54,200 nucleotides of DNA from QIJE01 sp048541835. GTDB lineage: Bacteria; SZUA-79; Acidulodesulfobacterales; Acidulodesulfobacteraceae. How positions within the stretch are numbered: the first letter of the stretch is position 1; each line of letters starts with the position of its first letter. Below, one piece after another: positions 16,314-24,503 of the stretch. Both the position numbers and the translations under genes were made by a program. The notes under the pieces are model-generated. The model worked only from the letters and a program-made list of their open reading frames with translations, was not told the DNA's origin and made no database searches. Location of the stretch: contig NZ_JBLEOY010000004.1 in the NCBI RefSeq assembly GCF_048541835.1, positions 1 to 54,200 of the forward strand, given 5' to 3'.

Positions 16314-17614
16314 AAAAAGTTATAACCACGGTTGGAACATCTATTTTTACTAATTATCAAAAGGGGCACAAAGATATTAATGACAAAATTGAATGCTTAA
16401 AATCTGAACCATATAGCAAATGGGACGACTGGAAAGATGATATAAAACATATAGAAGATACGATTCATCAATGGCTTATCAGTAACAACAACTCTTCTGC
16501 CGAGATTAAAAGCATTTTAAAATTAACAGAGGAATACGGCGATGTAAGTATTCATTTAATCGCTACACATACAATCCTTTCGGTTTTGGCCGCCACTATT
16601 CTTAGAGATTATTTTAAAAGAAACAATATAGAATATGAGTTTTCTGAGGGAAAAGATATTATCAAGGGGCTACAGGTTAGCGATGCACGCACCTTTGAAA
16701 AAGAGGGGGTTATACATCTTATTGATAGATTGCATACAATTATCAGTTCTTGTGAAAATTTAATTTTCAATATAACAGGGGGATACAAAGCTTTAATCCC
16801 ATATATGACAATTATGGGCCAGATTTATAACATCCCTATTTATTACATCTTTGAAGACACAGACAAACTGATAAAAATACCGCAGGCACCGGTAGATTTT
16901 GATTTTTCGGTGATTGATGAAAATTATATCGCATTTCAATCTTTGGGTAAAACTAAATCATCCAGTCTTGAAGAGTTCACAAGAGAGTTCACACAGGAGG
17001 TATTTGATAGATTAAAAAATAAAAACTTAGTTGAAGAAATTGATGAGAAGGTAAAATTAACACCATTAGGAAATATGCTGGTGAAAAGGTATGAAGATTT
17101 ATTTAATAGTGGCAAATACAATAAACAGAATTTAATAAGTAATCTTATAGAATTGAAATTGTGCAAGTATTTTGTTAAAAAATATCGGGATAAGAAGGCA
17201 AGTGTTGAACACGGCAAAAAATTAGGGGAGAAAGGCTACGATATAGATATTTATATAGAAAATAAAAACACAACAGCCATTGAAGTAAAATCAGGGGGCA
17301 ACGTCCCTATCTATAAGGATAAAGCTGGAAAAGAGTCAATTGAGCACAAACTCACAGAAGGAGGTTTTAAACACTTAATTGATAACCATAATGGAAAAAA
17401 TTTGAAACTTGAAGTGTTTTTATATAGCTCAAAACCCATTCACTATAGTGTTGTTGAACAGATGAGGGGTTTATGCAAAAAATATTCAAAAAAAACAGAA
17501 AATTTAAGATGGTTCTGGTTAAAAATACCTGATAATTATTCCACTAATACCCATTGGGATATAAAAAAGGAAGATATCGCGGAAATTTCAATCAAGGAGG
17601 CGCAAAATGTATAA
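16310..17614 (+). CDS. CARF-domain PD-(D/E)xK nuclease, type III effector
   Basis: A 434-residue protein. Residues 1-190 form a CARF domain of the APE2256-like type: TTVGTSIF at the start and NITGGYKALIPYMTIMGQIY near 154, the loops that bind cyclic oligoadenylate. Residues about 225-265 (VKLTPLGNMLVKRY) look like a winged-helix linker. A PD-(D/E)xK nuclease core follows with GYDIDIY near 308 and AIEVKSGG near 324, i.e. the D and E-x-K residues. This is the layout of Can/Card-type nucleases, which cut DNA and/or RNA once activated. It is placed between cmr3 and cmr4 and overlaps both, so it is produced in step with the complex. Confidence 0.85.
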   Translation: MKKVITTVGTSIFTNYQKGHKDINDKIECLKSEPYSKWDDWKDDIKHIEDTIHQWLISNNNSSAEIKSILKLTEEYGDVSIHLIATHTILSVLAATILRDYFKRNNIEYEFSEGKDIIKGLQVSDARTFEKEGVIHLIDRLHTIISSCENLIFNITGGYKALIPYMTIMGQIYNIPIYYIFEDTDKLIKIPQAPVDFDFSVIDENYIAFQSLGKTKSSSLEEFTREFTQEVFDRLKNKNLVEEIDEKVKLTPLGNMLVKRYEDLFNSGKYNKQNLISNLIELKLCKYFVKKYRDKKASVEHGKKLGEKGYDIDIYIENKNTTAIEVKSGGNVPIYKDKAGKESIEHKLTEGGFKHLIDNHNGKNLKLEVFLYSSKPIHYSVVEQMRGLCKKYSKKTENLRWFWLKIPDNYSTNTHWDIKKEDIAEISIKEAQNV

Positions 17615-18578
17615 AATAGCAATGCCATTTTTTATGATAGTAGAGACCCCGCTTCATGCGGGAAGCGGAACGGAATTGGGTATCGTTGATATGCCTATTC
17701 AAAGAGAGAGGCATACTGGATTCCCAAAAATTGAAGGTTCGGGATTAAAGGGAAGCATAAGAGAGGTGTTTGAAGAATCCACAGGCGAAATTTCAGTAGG
17801 TAGTGCTAAAGTTAATAATGAGAATAGAAAGGAATCAATTTCGCTTGCTTTTGGTCCTGAAAATGGAGACGCTCATGCTGGGGCGTTGGGTTTTACAGAT
17901 GCCCGTTTATTGCTATTTCCTGTAAAATCAATGAAGGGTGTGTTTGCTTGGATTACCTGCCCAATGGTGCTGAAAAAGTTTAAGGAAGATTTAAAATTAT
18001 GTAATATTTGCTTTAAACAAGATATAAATGATATATTTGATATAATAGCTTTACTAAGTAATTCGTTAAAAATTGCGGACGGCAAGGGCAAATGTCTCGT
18101 TTCAGATAGGGAAGAAGTTGAAATAAATGGCAATATTATATTAGAAGAATATGCGTTTGAGATTTTAAACAATGATATAAAAAAACTGGCAGAGTTCCTG
18201 TCCAATCATGCAGATATTAACGAAATAAAAAATAAGCTCGTCGTTCTTTCCGATGACGATTTTCGAGATTTTGTAAACCTTTCTACAGAAGTCATAACGA
18301 GAACGAAAATCAATAATGAAACTGGAACTGTTCAACCAGGGGCATTATTTACAGAGGAATATTTGCCTACCGAAACAGTTATGTATTCACTTGCTTTAAC
18401 TACGCCAATATTTAATAAAGAGAAAGGAATATTTAAAGAAACTGATAATCAAAAAGAGGAAGTGAAAGTAATGAAATTTTTTGAATGTAATATTCCTGAA
18501 GTGATGCAGATCGGCGGGAATGCAACCATCGGCAAAGGTATTGTTAGAATGGTAGCTTGGGAGAATAAAAATGAATAA
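17607..18578 (+). CDS. cmr4: Cmr4 (Cas7, target-RNA slicing subunit)
   Basis: A 323-residue Cas7-group RAMP. LHAGSGTELGIVDMPIQRE carries the catalytic Asp28 that cleaves target RNA in Cmr complexes, followed by FPKIEGSGLKGSIRE. QIGGNATIGKGIVRM is the C-terminal glycine loop. It overlaps the CARF nuclease gene by 8 nt and cmr5 by 8 nt. Length and motifs are those of canonical Cmr4, more so than the Cas7 of the III-C operon. Confidence 0.94.
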   Translation: MYKIAMPFFMIVETPLHAGSGTELGIVDMPIQRERHTGFPKIEGSGLKGSIREVFEESTGEISVGSAKVNNENRKESISLAFGPENGDAHAGALGFTDARLLLFPVKSMKGVFAWITCPMVLKKFKEDLKLCNICFKQDINDIFDIIALLSNSLKIADGKGKCLVSDREEVEINGNIILEEYAFEILNNDIKKLAEFLSNHADINEIKNKLVVLSDDDFRDFVNLSTEVITRTKINNETGTVQPGALFTEEYLPTETVMYSLALTTPIFNKEKGIFKETDNQKEEVKVMKFFECNIPEVMQIGGNATIGKGIVRMVAWENKNE

Positions 18579-18987
18579 TTCAACCACTACAATAAAAGGG
18601 CAGGAACAGGCGAAGTTCGCTTATGATTGTGCAAAAAAAGGAAGTGAAATTAACAAAAAGAAAGAATATAAATCTTATGTTAATAAAATTCCCATGTTGA
18701 TAAAGACGAATGGACTTGGTTCAACTTTTGCATTTATCAAATCAAAAAGTAGTGATGATGAGAACAAAGCGGGATATGCTTATTGTCTGATATATAACCA
18801 GATAAAAGAATGGCTGAGAAAAGATGAAAGAAAATGTATTAAATTAAACGATAACGATGATTTAGTAAATGAAATCATCTCACTTAACTCACCAGAGTAT
18901 CGCGCAGTTACCATTGAAGTTCTCGCATTTTTTAACTGGCTTCGGCGATTTGCGGAAGGCTTGATAGGGGGAGAGACTGAAATATGA
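18571..18987 (+). CDS. cmr5: Cmr5 (Cas11 small subunit, type III-B)
   Basis: A 138-residue helical protein with classic Cmr5 segments: GQEQAKFAYDCAKK near the start, YVNKIPMLIKTNGLGSTFAF (residues about 30-49) and AVTIEVLAFFNWLRRFAEGL near the end. Cmr5 subunits form the second filament of the complex. It overlaps cmr4 and cmr6. Confidence 0.93.
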   Translation: MNNSTTTIKGQEQAKFAYDCAKKGSEINKKKEYKSYVNKIPMLIKTNGLGSTFAFIKSKSSDDENKAGYAYCLIYNQIKEWLRKDERKCIKLNDNDDLVNEIISLNSPEYRAVTIEVLAFFNWLRRFAEGLIGGETEI

Positions 18988-20237
18988 GCGCGAGGGGAAA
19001 AGTCAAATTTTACGATTTTACGAAAGAACTCGGGTCTATAGAATGGAAAGGAGAAAAGGATGTTTATTTTGGTAGAGGTAGTTTTAAAGAAAAACCACCA
19101 TCTATAGGCGATTGGGTCGAGTTTAAATTAGAAAATAAACAAGAAAAGAATAAAGCAATAAAGGTTCAATTGTTTACTAATATGTTGCCAGATGATACAT
19201 GGAAATTAGTTAAACAAGAAAACATTAATAATTTTAATCTAAAGCTAAACAAAGCAGCACGGTTTGAAAATGGTAAATTTAAATTTTTTAAAACAGATAA
19301 TAGAGGAAAGGTAATATATCAGATTAAACCAAACTTTTCAGAGGATATGATTAAGGCTATTTCTAAACGATACTACGATTCTATACAAAATTTAAATTTA
19401 AAATTATCGGAAAGTTTGACCCTAAAACCCGACTGGCGTCTTATAGTTGGTCTCGGAAATGAATCCATTTATGAGACATCAATGACACTGCATCATATCT
19501 ACGGATTTCCTTACATTCCCGGAAGCGCCATTAAAGGAGTAACCAGAAATTATTATATAAATGACATATATGATAGAATCAGATTGAATAATGTGGAACA
19601 GATTAATATTATTGAAAAAATACTTGAAAATTTCAAACTTGAGAAAGATAATAATTTAGAATATAAGATTTTTAAAAGTAAATTTGCTATATTAAAATAT
19701 GGACAAAAGGTAGAACCTAAAGAGACTTTATTCAATTACTTTAGCAAAAATACTGCTGAAATTATTAATTTTCAAAATATTTTTGGCACTCTAGGAAAAA
19801 TAGGCAAGATAATCTTTTTTGATGCTTTCCCGCTTGAGCCTCCACATATAGAACCGGATATTATGAATTCGCATTATAATCCTTATTATTCTGATACTTC
19901 AGAAAAAGTTCCGCCTGCTGATTATCATAATCCTAACCCCATCTTCTTTTTGACTGTAAAGACAACGCCATTTAAGTTTATAATCGGGATAAAAGAGAAA
20001 GACAATATTGTTATTAAGGGTGAAGAGTTTGAAGGCAAGACTTCCATAGAAGTGGCGCATGAATATATGCGAAAAGCACTGTCCGAGCATGGTATTGGCG
20101 CAAAGACGGCTGTTGGGTATGGCTATTTCGAGGCAGTATCCAAAGACTATGAAATAGAGCATATGACTGAAAAGCAGAAAAAGGAAGCTAAAGAAAATAA
20201 AAGAACGGGAAAGGGGAAATCTTATTACCATGTTTAG
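18984..20237 (+). CDS. cmr6: Cmr6 with N-terminal cold-shock-like domain
   Basis: A 417-residue protein. Residues about 3-60 read as a divergent cold-shock/OB domain: ARGKVKFYDFTKELGSIEW, DVYFGRGSF and PSIGDWVEFKLE line up with the GKVKFF, DVFVHFS and GDxVEF landmarks. The aromatic RNP1 core (KGFGFI) has changed, so nucleic-acid binding is uncertain. The rest is Cmr6: LIVGLGNESIYETSMTLHHI, FPYIPGSAIKGVTRNY near 175 and GIGAKTAVGYGYF near the end. The tail is very lysine-rich. It is the last gene of the Cmr operon and overlaps cmr5 by ATGA. Confidence 0.88.
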   Translation: MSARGKVKFYDFTKELGSIEWKGEKDVYFGRGSFKEKPPSIGDWVEFKLENKQEKNKAIKVQLFTNMLPDDTWKLVKQENINNFNLKLNKAARFENGKFKFFKTDNRGKVIYQIKPNFSEDMIKAISKRYYDSIQNLNLKLSESLTLKPDWRLIVGLGNESIYETSMTLHHIYGFPYIPGSAIKGVTRNYYINDIYDRIRLNNVEQINIIEKILENFKLEKDNNLEYKIFKSKFAILKYGQKVEPKETLFNYFSKNTAEIINFQNIFGTLGKIGKIIFFDAFPLEPPHIEPDIMNSHYNPYYSDTSEKVPPADYHNPNPIFFLTVKTTPFKFIIGIKEKDNIVIKGEEFEGKTSIEVAHEYMRKALSEHGIGAKTAVGYGYFEAVSKDYEIEHMTEKQKKEAKENKRTGKGKSYYHV

Positions 20238-20472
20238 TAATATTAACGATATCTATCTAACCAAATATGGATATTTTCCGGTTGAGAAAATAATTTTATA
20301 TTACAGAGATCACTTATCGGATGAAGAATATAAAAAACTCTTTTTGATGCATTGTTTGATTACGAAAAAATTACTCTTTTAAAAGAACAGTGTCCAGGGT
20401 AGGCACAAAAGGATTATTACAATTTATGATTTCAATCCGAAAATTTTGCCTCTTCCAACGGATGCAAAATAA
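20230..20472 (+). pseudogene. Small decayed ORF after cmr6
   Basis: An ATG overlapping the end of cmr6 opens a frame (MFSNINDIYLTKYGYFPVEK) of 50 codons. With an extra base removed near 20340 and another shift near 20400, the protein-like sequence continues (DALFDYEKITLLKEQC, then RHKRIITIYDFNPKILPLP) to a TAA at 20470-20472. I read this as a frameshifted gene of about 80 codons. Family not recognised. Its overlap with cmr6 suggests it was once translated with the operon. Confidence 0.4.
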
Positions 20473-20748
20473 ATGTCAAAAATTCTGAACGCCTCTATTA
20501 GAACAGGAGTTTATGGTGAAAATGAATATAAAAAGCAATATATGAGATTAATGGCAAACGCTATACTGAAACATTTATCGCCAAAGCCCTTTATAACCAC
20601 ATTGAGTTTAACAAAATATTTACGATTGGCACTTCAAAATCTATGTGGGATGCCGTTTATGAGGTATTTGGCGGTAAGAATGAAAATATTCAGCTTATGT
20701 TATATGATAAATAGGAAGAAAGCAGTGTGTAAGAAAGCAATTTGAAAG
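20473..20748 (+). pseudogene. Csx1/Csx2-type CARF protein remnant
   Basis: The frame starting MSKILNASIRTG at 20473 shifts near 20540 into one reading AIYEINGKRYTETFIAKALY, then IFTIGTSKSMWDAVYEVFGG. This is the N-terminal CARF part of the TIGR02221/Csx1 group, where K-I-L near the start, an E-T-x-F-x-A-x-A-L helix and a G-T-S-x-S-M-W-D loop are conserved. Several stops follow (near 20714 and 20731) and no HEPN domain is recognisable downstream. This was a second cOA-responsive effector of the Cmr operon that has decayed. Confidence 0.65.
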
Positions 20749-20826
20749 ACATTAAAGAAACTCAAAAACGGCAATGAGAGGATTGGGTACATTTTTTAGC
20801 TACAGGTGGGGGTTATTTGCGCCATT

Positions 20827-20970
20827 ATGCAAAAAAAACAAATACACGACATGATGAAATCATTTCCTGAAATAATCAAAAATTTACCAGAGGCAGATAT
20901 TCCGATTGAAGGAGTAAAAGCATATATTTCACAAGCGGACTCACACCAAATTCTGTTCATGGAATTATAG
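20827..20970 (+). pseudogene. Cupin-domain protein N-terminal fragment
   Basis: Only 47 codons (MQKKQIHDMMKSFPEIIKNL, then ADIPIEGVKAYISQADSHQI) resemble the start of small cupin proteins. The metal-binding half is missing and the frame stops at 20970. It is a stray fragment, unrelated to CRISPR function. Confidence 0.5.
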
Positions 20971-21128
20971 AATGATATAGCACACAAAACAAGGGCGGAT
21001 AAAGGGTGCATACAGTTTGAAATCCACGAGAACATGGATAAACCCGGGGAATTTATCCTATGGGAGCATTTCGTTGGTAAACAAGCATTGGATGATCATT
21101 TAAATAAGTCATATTCAAAGAATTATTT
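20971..21128 (+). pseudogene. Antibiotic biosynthesis monooxygenase (ABM) domain fragment
   Basis: In the frame running into 21034, the residues KGCIQFEIHENMDKPGEF then EHFVGKQALDDHLNKSY match the C-terminal half of ABM/quinol monooxygenase proteins. The N-terminal half is absent, and it is joined in frame to an SDR fragment at about 21128. Confidence 0.55.
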
Positions 21129-21392
21129 CGAGACAACAAGTGTGATAAATATATCCTCTTATTTTTCTCATCGGATGTTGCAGGGACGGCATTCAACTGC
21201 TTATTCCCTTACCAAGGGGACAATTGAGATGGGAAAAAAGAACACCCGTGTAAATGCTATTGCTCCGGGAACAATAGACACGCCATTAGTTGAGTCAAAC
21301 ATCAATAAACTGGATGACGGAAAACAAAAATTCCATGAAATGATAAAGACCATCTATCCACTGGGCCGCATTGGTAAACCTGAAGATTTGGG
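21129..21392 (+). pseudogene. Short-chain dehydrogenase (SDR) fragment
   Basis: VINISSYFSHRM, AYSLTKGTIE and RVNAIAPGTIDTPL are the S, Y-x3-K and N-A-I-x-P-G signatures of classical SDRs, ending in GRIGKPEDLGSS. The N-terminal nucleotide-binding half is missing and the C-terminus is cut by the join to the methyltransferase fragment near 21390. Confidence 0.65.
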
Positions 21393-21869
21393 CTCATCAT
21401 TGTCTGCTTGCAGAGTTAAGGCATCGCCACGCAAAATATTTCTTTCTAGAATAAATTTTATGCTTAGCCTACACGCTTCTTTGCAGTTAGCTTTATAGAA
21501 AGAAGTATATTGTTCATCGAAAGTAATAAAAAGTCTTTTTCTTGCTTCTTCAACATTGTCTTGTAATAAATCCACCCCATAGATACTTGAAACAGCTATT
21601 ACAGCATAACGCTCATACTCCGACTGACTCTTTTTATATCTGTTTTTAACAACTTCAAGTTTTCTTCTTAATATTTCAACTAAGAAGTTACCTGTTCCGC
21701 AAGCGGGTTCCAAGAAACGAGAATCTATCCTCTCTGTTTCCTGCTTTACCAAATCGAGCATAGCATTAACTTCTCTTTCAGATGTAAACACTTCACCGTG
21801 GTCAGCAACTCTTTTTTTAGATTTTACTTGTCTATTATTTTCTTTATTTCTGCCATGTTTCTTAAGCAA
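21390..21869 (-). pseudogene. DNA adenine methyltransferase N-terminal fragment (repeat copy 2)
   Basis: About 155 codons of a restriction-type methyltransferase: ADHGEVFTSEREVNAMLDLV, EPACGTGNFLVEIL (motif I), and GVDLLQDNVEEARKRL, ending at GDALTLQADNDEP. At about 21390 the sequence switches into the reverse complement of the SDR fragment, so the catalytic NPPY region is lost. Bases 21539-21845 are identical to window bases 1-307. Its start region (MLKKHGRNKENNRQ) differs from the left copy just upstream of the repeat end. Confidence 0.75.
21539..21845. repeat. Direct repeat copy 2 (methyltransferase fragment)
   Basis: Identical to 1-307 at every base, in the same orientation, offset 21,538 bp. 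The two copies enclose the III-C and III-B operons. Confidence 0.95.
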
Positions 21870-22004
21870 TCCTTTTAGTTTTTAATCTTGGCCAAGCGTT
21901 GGCTTTTCATTTCAATGTTTTATTGTAGCAAGTTTATCATTTTTCCGTTCGTTTTTTCTAATTGGATCAACGGTAAGTATATGAGGCGTTGGGCGTTTTG
22001 AAAC

Positions 22005-22095
22005 ACCTAACTTTCAATTTACGATGCCGTTTATTTATATTCACAATATTCAATATAACCACCACTCGCCCAATGACTTATATACATTGTTAGGC
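22005..22095 (-). other. Possible integron attC-like site downstream of the restriction gene
   Basis: On the minus strand this 91-nt stretch starts with GCCTAAC (22095-22089) and ends with GTTAGGT (22011-22005), fitting the R'' (RYYYAAC) and R' (GTTRRRY) core boxes, and the length is normal for attC. I could not find convincing complementary L boxes inside it. A further GTTGGGC lies at 21988-21994. The surrounding 21870-22099 has no gene. Confidence 0.3.
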
Positions 22096-22099
22096 AAAG

Positions 22100-22882
22100 T
22101 TATTCATTCTTAAATCTTTTAAAGTAATCATCAATTTCATCTCTTAATTCAATTCCTACTCTCTCAAAGCAACCAAGCAAATCATCATATGTTCCTTTAC
22201 CACCAAGAAAATCCCAAAATTCTTCTGCAACTTTTAGTTCTTGTTCCAAATCGAGCATCCCCGCCATTGTCCATCTACTGTATGGTTTGGGTTCATACGG
22301 ATTATAAGGAATAGCAATTAATGTATTTATTTTTGCATTTGGATTTTCTGATAAAACAGTGGCAACCCATTCCAAAAGAGTTCTTTTAAACTCCTTAAAT
22401 CCGCCCTTGTTCGGTTTGGCTGTTTTTATATCAAATAAATATATCTCATCATTGTTGCTTTCGAGATAAACATCTACTCTTGCAGGTTTTACAGTTCGCA
22501 TTTCTCCCTTTTGGCATACTTTACGAATTATTTCTATCTCTTTTTGTTTATCCGGTTTCTTATTTGCAGCAGTTAGTTCGTCCACTATTCTCTGAATTTC
22601 ATACTGTGCCTTTTCGCTTATTTGTGTTCCCGATTTCATTTGAAGTTTAGCAACTTTAAATCTACTTGAAGCCAAGGAAACTGCAACCGGTTCAAAGATA
22701 GTAGTTCCAAAATTTGTATTTAAGGAATGAATAAAAGAATATAGTGCAAGTCTGTCTTTTCCTAATAATCTTGCGTGAAATGGCATTACAGCCGGCTCAG
22801 GATTATAAGTTTTAAATTTATTTCTCAAACTATTTCTTATAGTATCTTCTACTGATTGTATTTGTTGTTTTGATAATGCCAT
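22100..22882 (-). CDS. TdeIII-family type II restriction endonuclease
   Basis: A 260-residue protein resembling TdeIII-type restriction endonucleases along its length: MPFHARLLGKDRLALYSFIH, SLNTNFGTTIFEP, and the nuclease core ARVDVYLES...EIYLFDIKTAKPN with D and D-x-K (about residues 134-155), followed by FKRTLLEWVATVLSENPNAK and AIPYNPYEPKPYSRW. It is the last gene of a minus-strand unit with a methyltransferase at the other end; the start overlaps the AIPR remnant by one base. This segment is more AT-rich than the CRISPR operons, in line with separate acquisition. Confidence 0.85.
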   Translation of the reverse strand: MALSKQQIQSVEDTIRNSLRNKFKTYNPEPAVMPFHARLLGKDRLALYSFIHSLNTNFGTTIFEPVAVSLASSRFKVAKLQMKSGTQISEKAQYEIQRIVDELTAANKKPDKQKEIEIIRKVCQKGEMRTVKPARVDVYLESNNDEIYLFDIKTAKPNKGGFKEFKRTLLEWVATVLSENPNAKINTLIAIPYNPYEPKPYSRWTMAGMLDLEQELKVAEEFWDFLGGKGTYDDLLGCFERVGIELRDEIDDYFKRFKNE

Positions 22883-23322
22883 TATAAATTCCCTTTGTTA
22901 TTGTTAAAAGTATCTATTAAAATCTCTGTATTACTTTTTTGATAAAGAGATTTTGGATTGTCTATATCAATTTCCGATTTATTGAGGAGGAAAATAACTT
23001 TATCAAAGACTTCTTTGAATGATTCAAAAGAATCAAATGAATTAATTATTTTCTCACATACGGTTATAATGCTCTTATTATTCAATTCAACAACTTTCTC
23101 ATTACTAATGATTATACGATATAGCATCATTATATGATAACGTGCCTTATTGTAAATTCTATCAACCTCAGAGCTTCTTATGTATCTTTCAAATCGATAA
23201 AGAAAATAACTGCTTGTGTAATATGGTATAAATTCGTGATTTTCTTCAAAAATTTCCTTTTGTATTGTTTTAAATAATTTACCGTAATATCCAGATGCTA
23301 AATGTGGTGAATTTAAAAACAT
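22882..23322 (-). pseudogene. AIPR protein, C-terminal remnant
   Basis: MFLNSPHLASGYYGKLF is the conserved segment near the C-terminus of AIPR (abortive infection phage resistance) proteins. The frame is open upstream of this ATG (KVVSIKNQIKAISS), as expected if the ATG is internal. Compared with full AIPR proteins the stretch between the central domain and this segment is missing, so it is the tail of the gene ending at 23370 rather than a separate small gene. Confidence 0.65.
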
Positions 23323-23369
23323 CGAAGAAATAGCTTTTATTTGATTCTTTATAGAAACAACTTTTGATT

Positions 23370-24503
23370 TTAAAATTGTTTGGTTGGTGCTACATTGTCC
23401 AGTTCTTCTGTAATACTTGTTTGACTATTGGTTGCAACAGTTATTAAACTTTTTACATCTTCATCTTCTGTAAAAATTAACTTCACAGGAATTTGGAGTT
23501 CATTTATCCCATTTGAATCTTTATTATTAAACAATGTATGGCTTGTTTGGCAACCGTTTACAATTTGATAGTTGCTGATTGAAAATCGATTCCCTTTATT
23601 TGCATTTTTGTTTTCAGATACAATAATAACTCCATTATTTAAAAGAGAAAATATAGCAAAATCATTATTTTTTAATGTTGAATCAATTTTTTTATTGATT
23701 GGATTGTCTCCTAAATAATCTCTCACATTATCATAAAATACATTTTTTATATCTCCATTATCGTTAAGTATTAAATTCTTAAACTCTGAAAATTTTAATA
23801 ATCCAATATATGCTTCCTCAACATTGGGAATTTCTGGTAGATTTACAGGAGATGAAACAAAACTAAATTCAGCAGAACTTTTTTCTAATGTTTTTCTATA
23901 CAACTTTTGAATTGATTTTGCATCATAAGGAGTAAAAACAATCTTTTTGAAATCACCAGTATCATAAATCTCTTCTTTGTTTCTGTCAATAATTGCATTC
24001 AAACTTGCATCATCTTGCCATTTTCCAAGAGAAACATAAAACATAAAAACATCTGGGCTACCATTAATCATTAACTGGAAGTTTTTAAAAAGTTCTTCCT
24101 TTATTTCAAATTTGTGTTTCACCTCTGATGTCATTGGTAGTTTTGGTGTTTCTGAAAAGAAATCCTTAATTGTGAAAAACATATTACCTATTTCTAAACC
24201 TTCAAACTTTGGTGAAGTTTTACATTGAGTAAACATAAATTTAACTTCTAATATTTTGGTTTCCTCAATAATATCTCGAACTTCATTTATGTTTGTTATA
24301 AACTGATTATTTACAAGAATAGCAATACCATCAATTCCTTGGTTTTTGCCAGTTGATATTTCATCAATTTGAAAATCATTGTTAAACAGATTTTTCAATA
24401 TTGAATAATTTGCAAACCTTTCGAAATCAAAAGAATTATCTTTTGATTTTAGTTCATATTTGTTTAAAAAATCAGAAACTAAATTTTTAGTTACTCTATC
24501 CAT
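23370..24503 (-). pseudogene. AIPR family phage-resistance protein, truncated
   Basis: 377 residues with the AIPR hallmarks NVRDYLGDNPINKKI, FAIFSLLNNGVIIVSE, YQIVNGCQTSHTLF and ITVATNSQTSITEE. Soon after this motif the frame runs into APTKQF and a stop, whereas family members continue for another 200 residues or more. The continuation is found in another frame 50 nt downstream after what appears to be an internal deletion of several dozen codons. The gene lies between methyltransferase and endonuclease of the restriction-modification unit and its start overlaps the methyltransferase stop by one base. Confidence 0.72.

Noticed and set aside
21034..21498. A 154-codon ORF as a real monooxygenase/SDR fusion
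   Set aside because: Both domains are incomplete, and its last 35 codons are the antisense of the methyltransferase fragment.
22005..22095. Calling a definite attC site
   Set aside because: The outer boxes fit, but inner L boxes are not complementary by eye, so it is listed only as possible.
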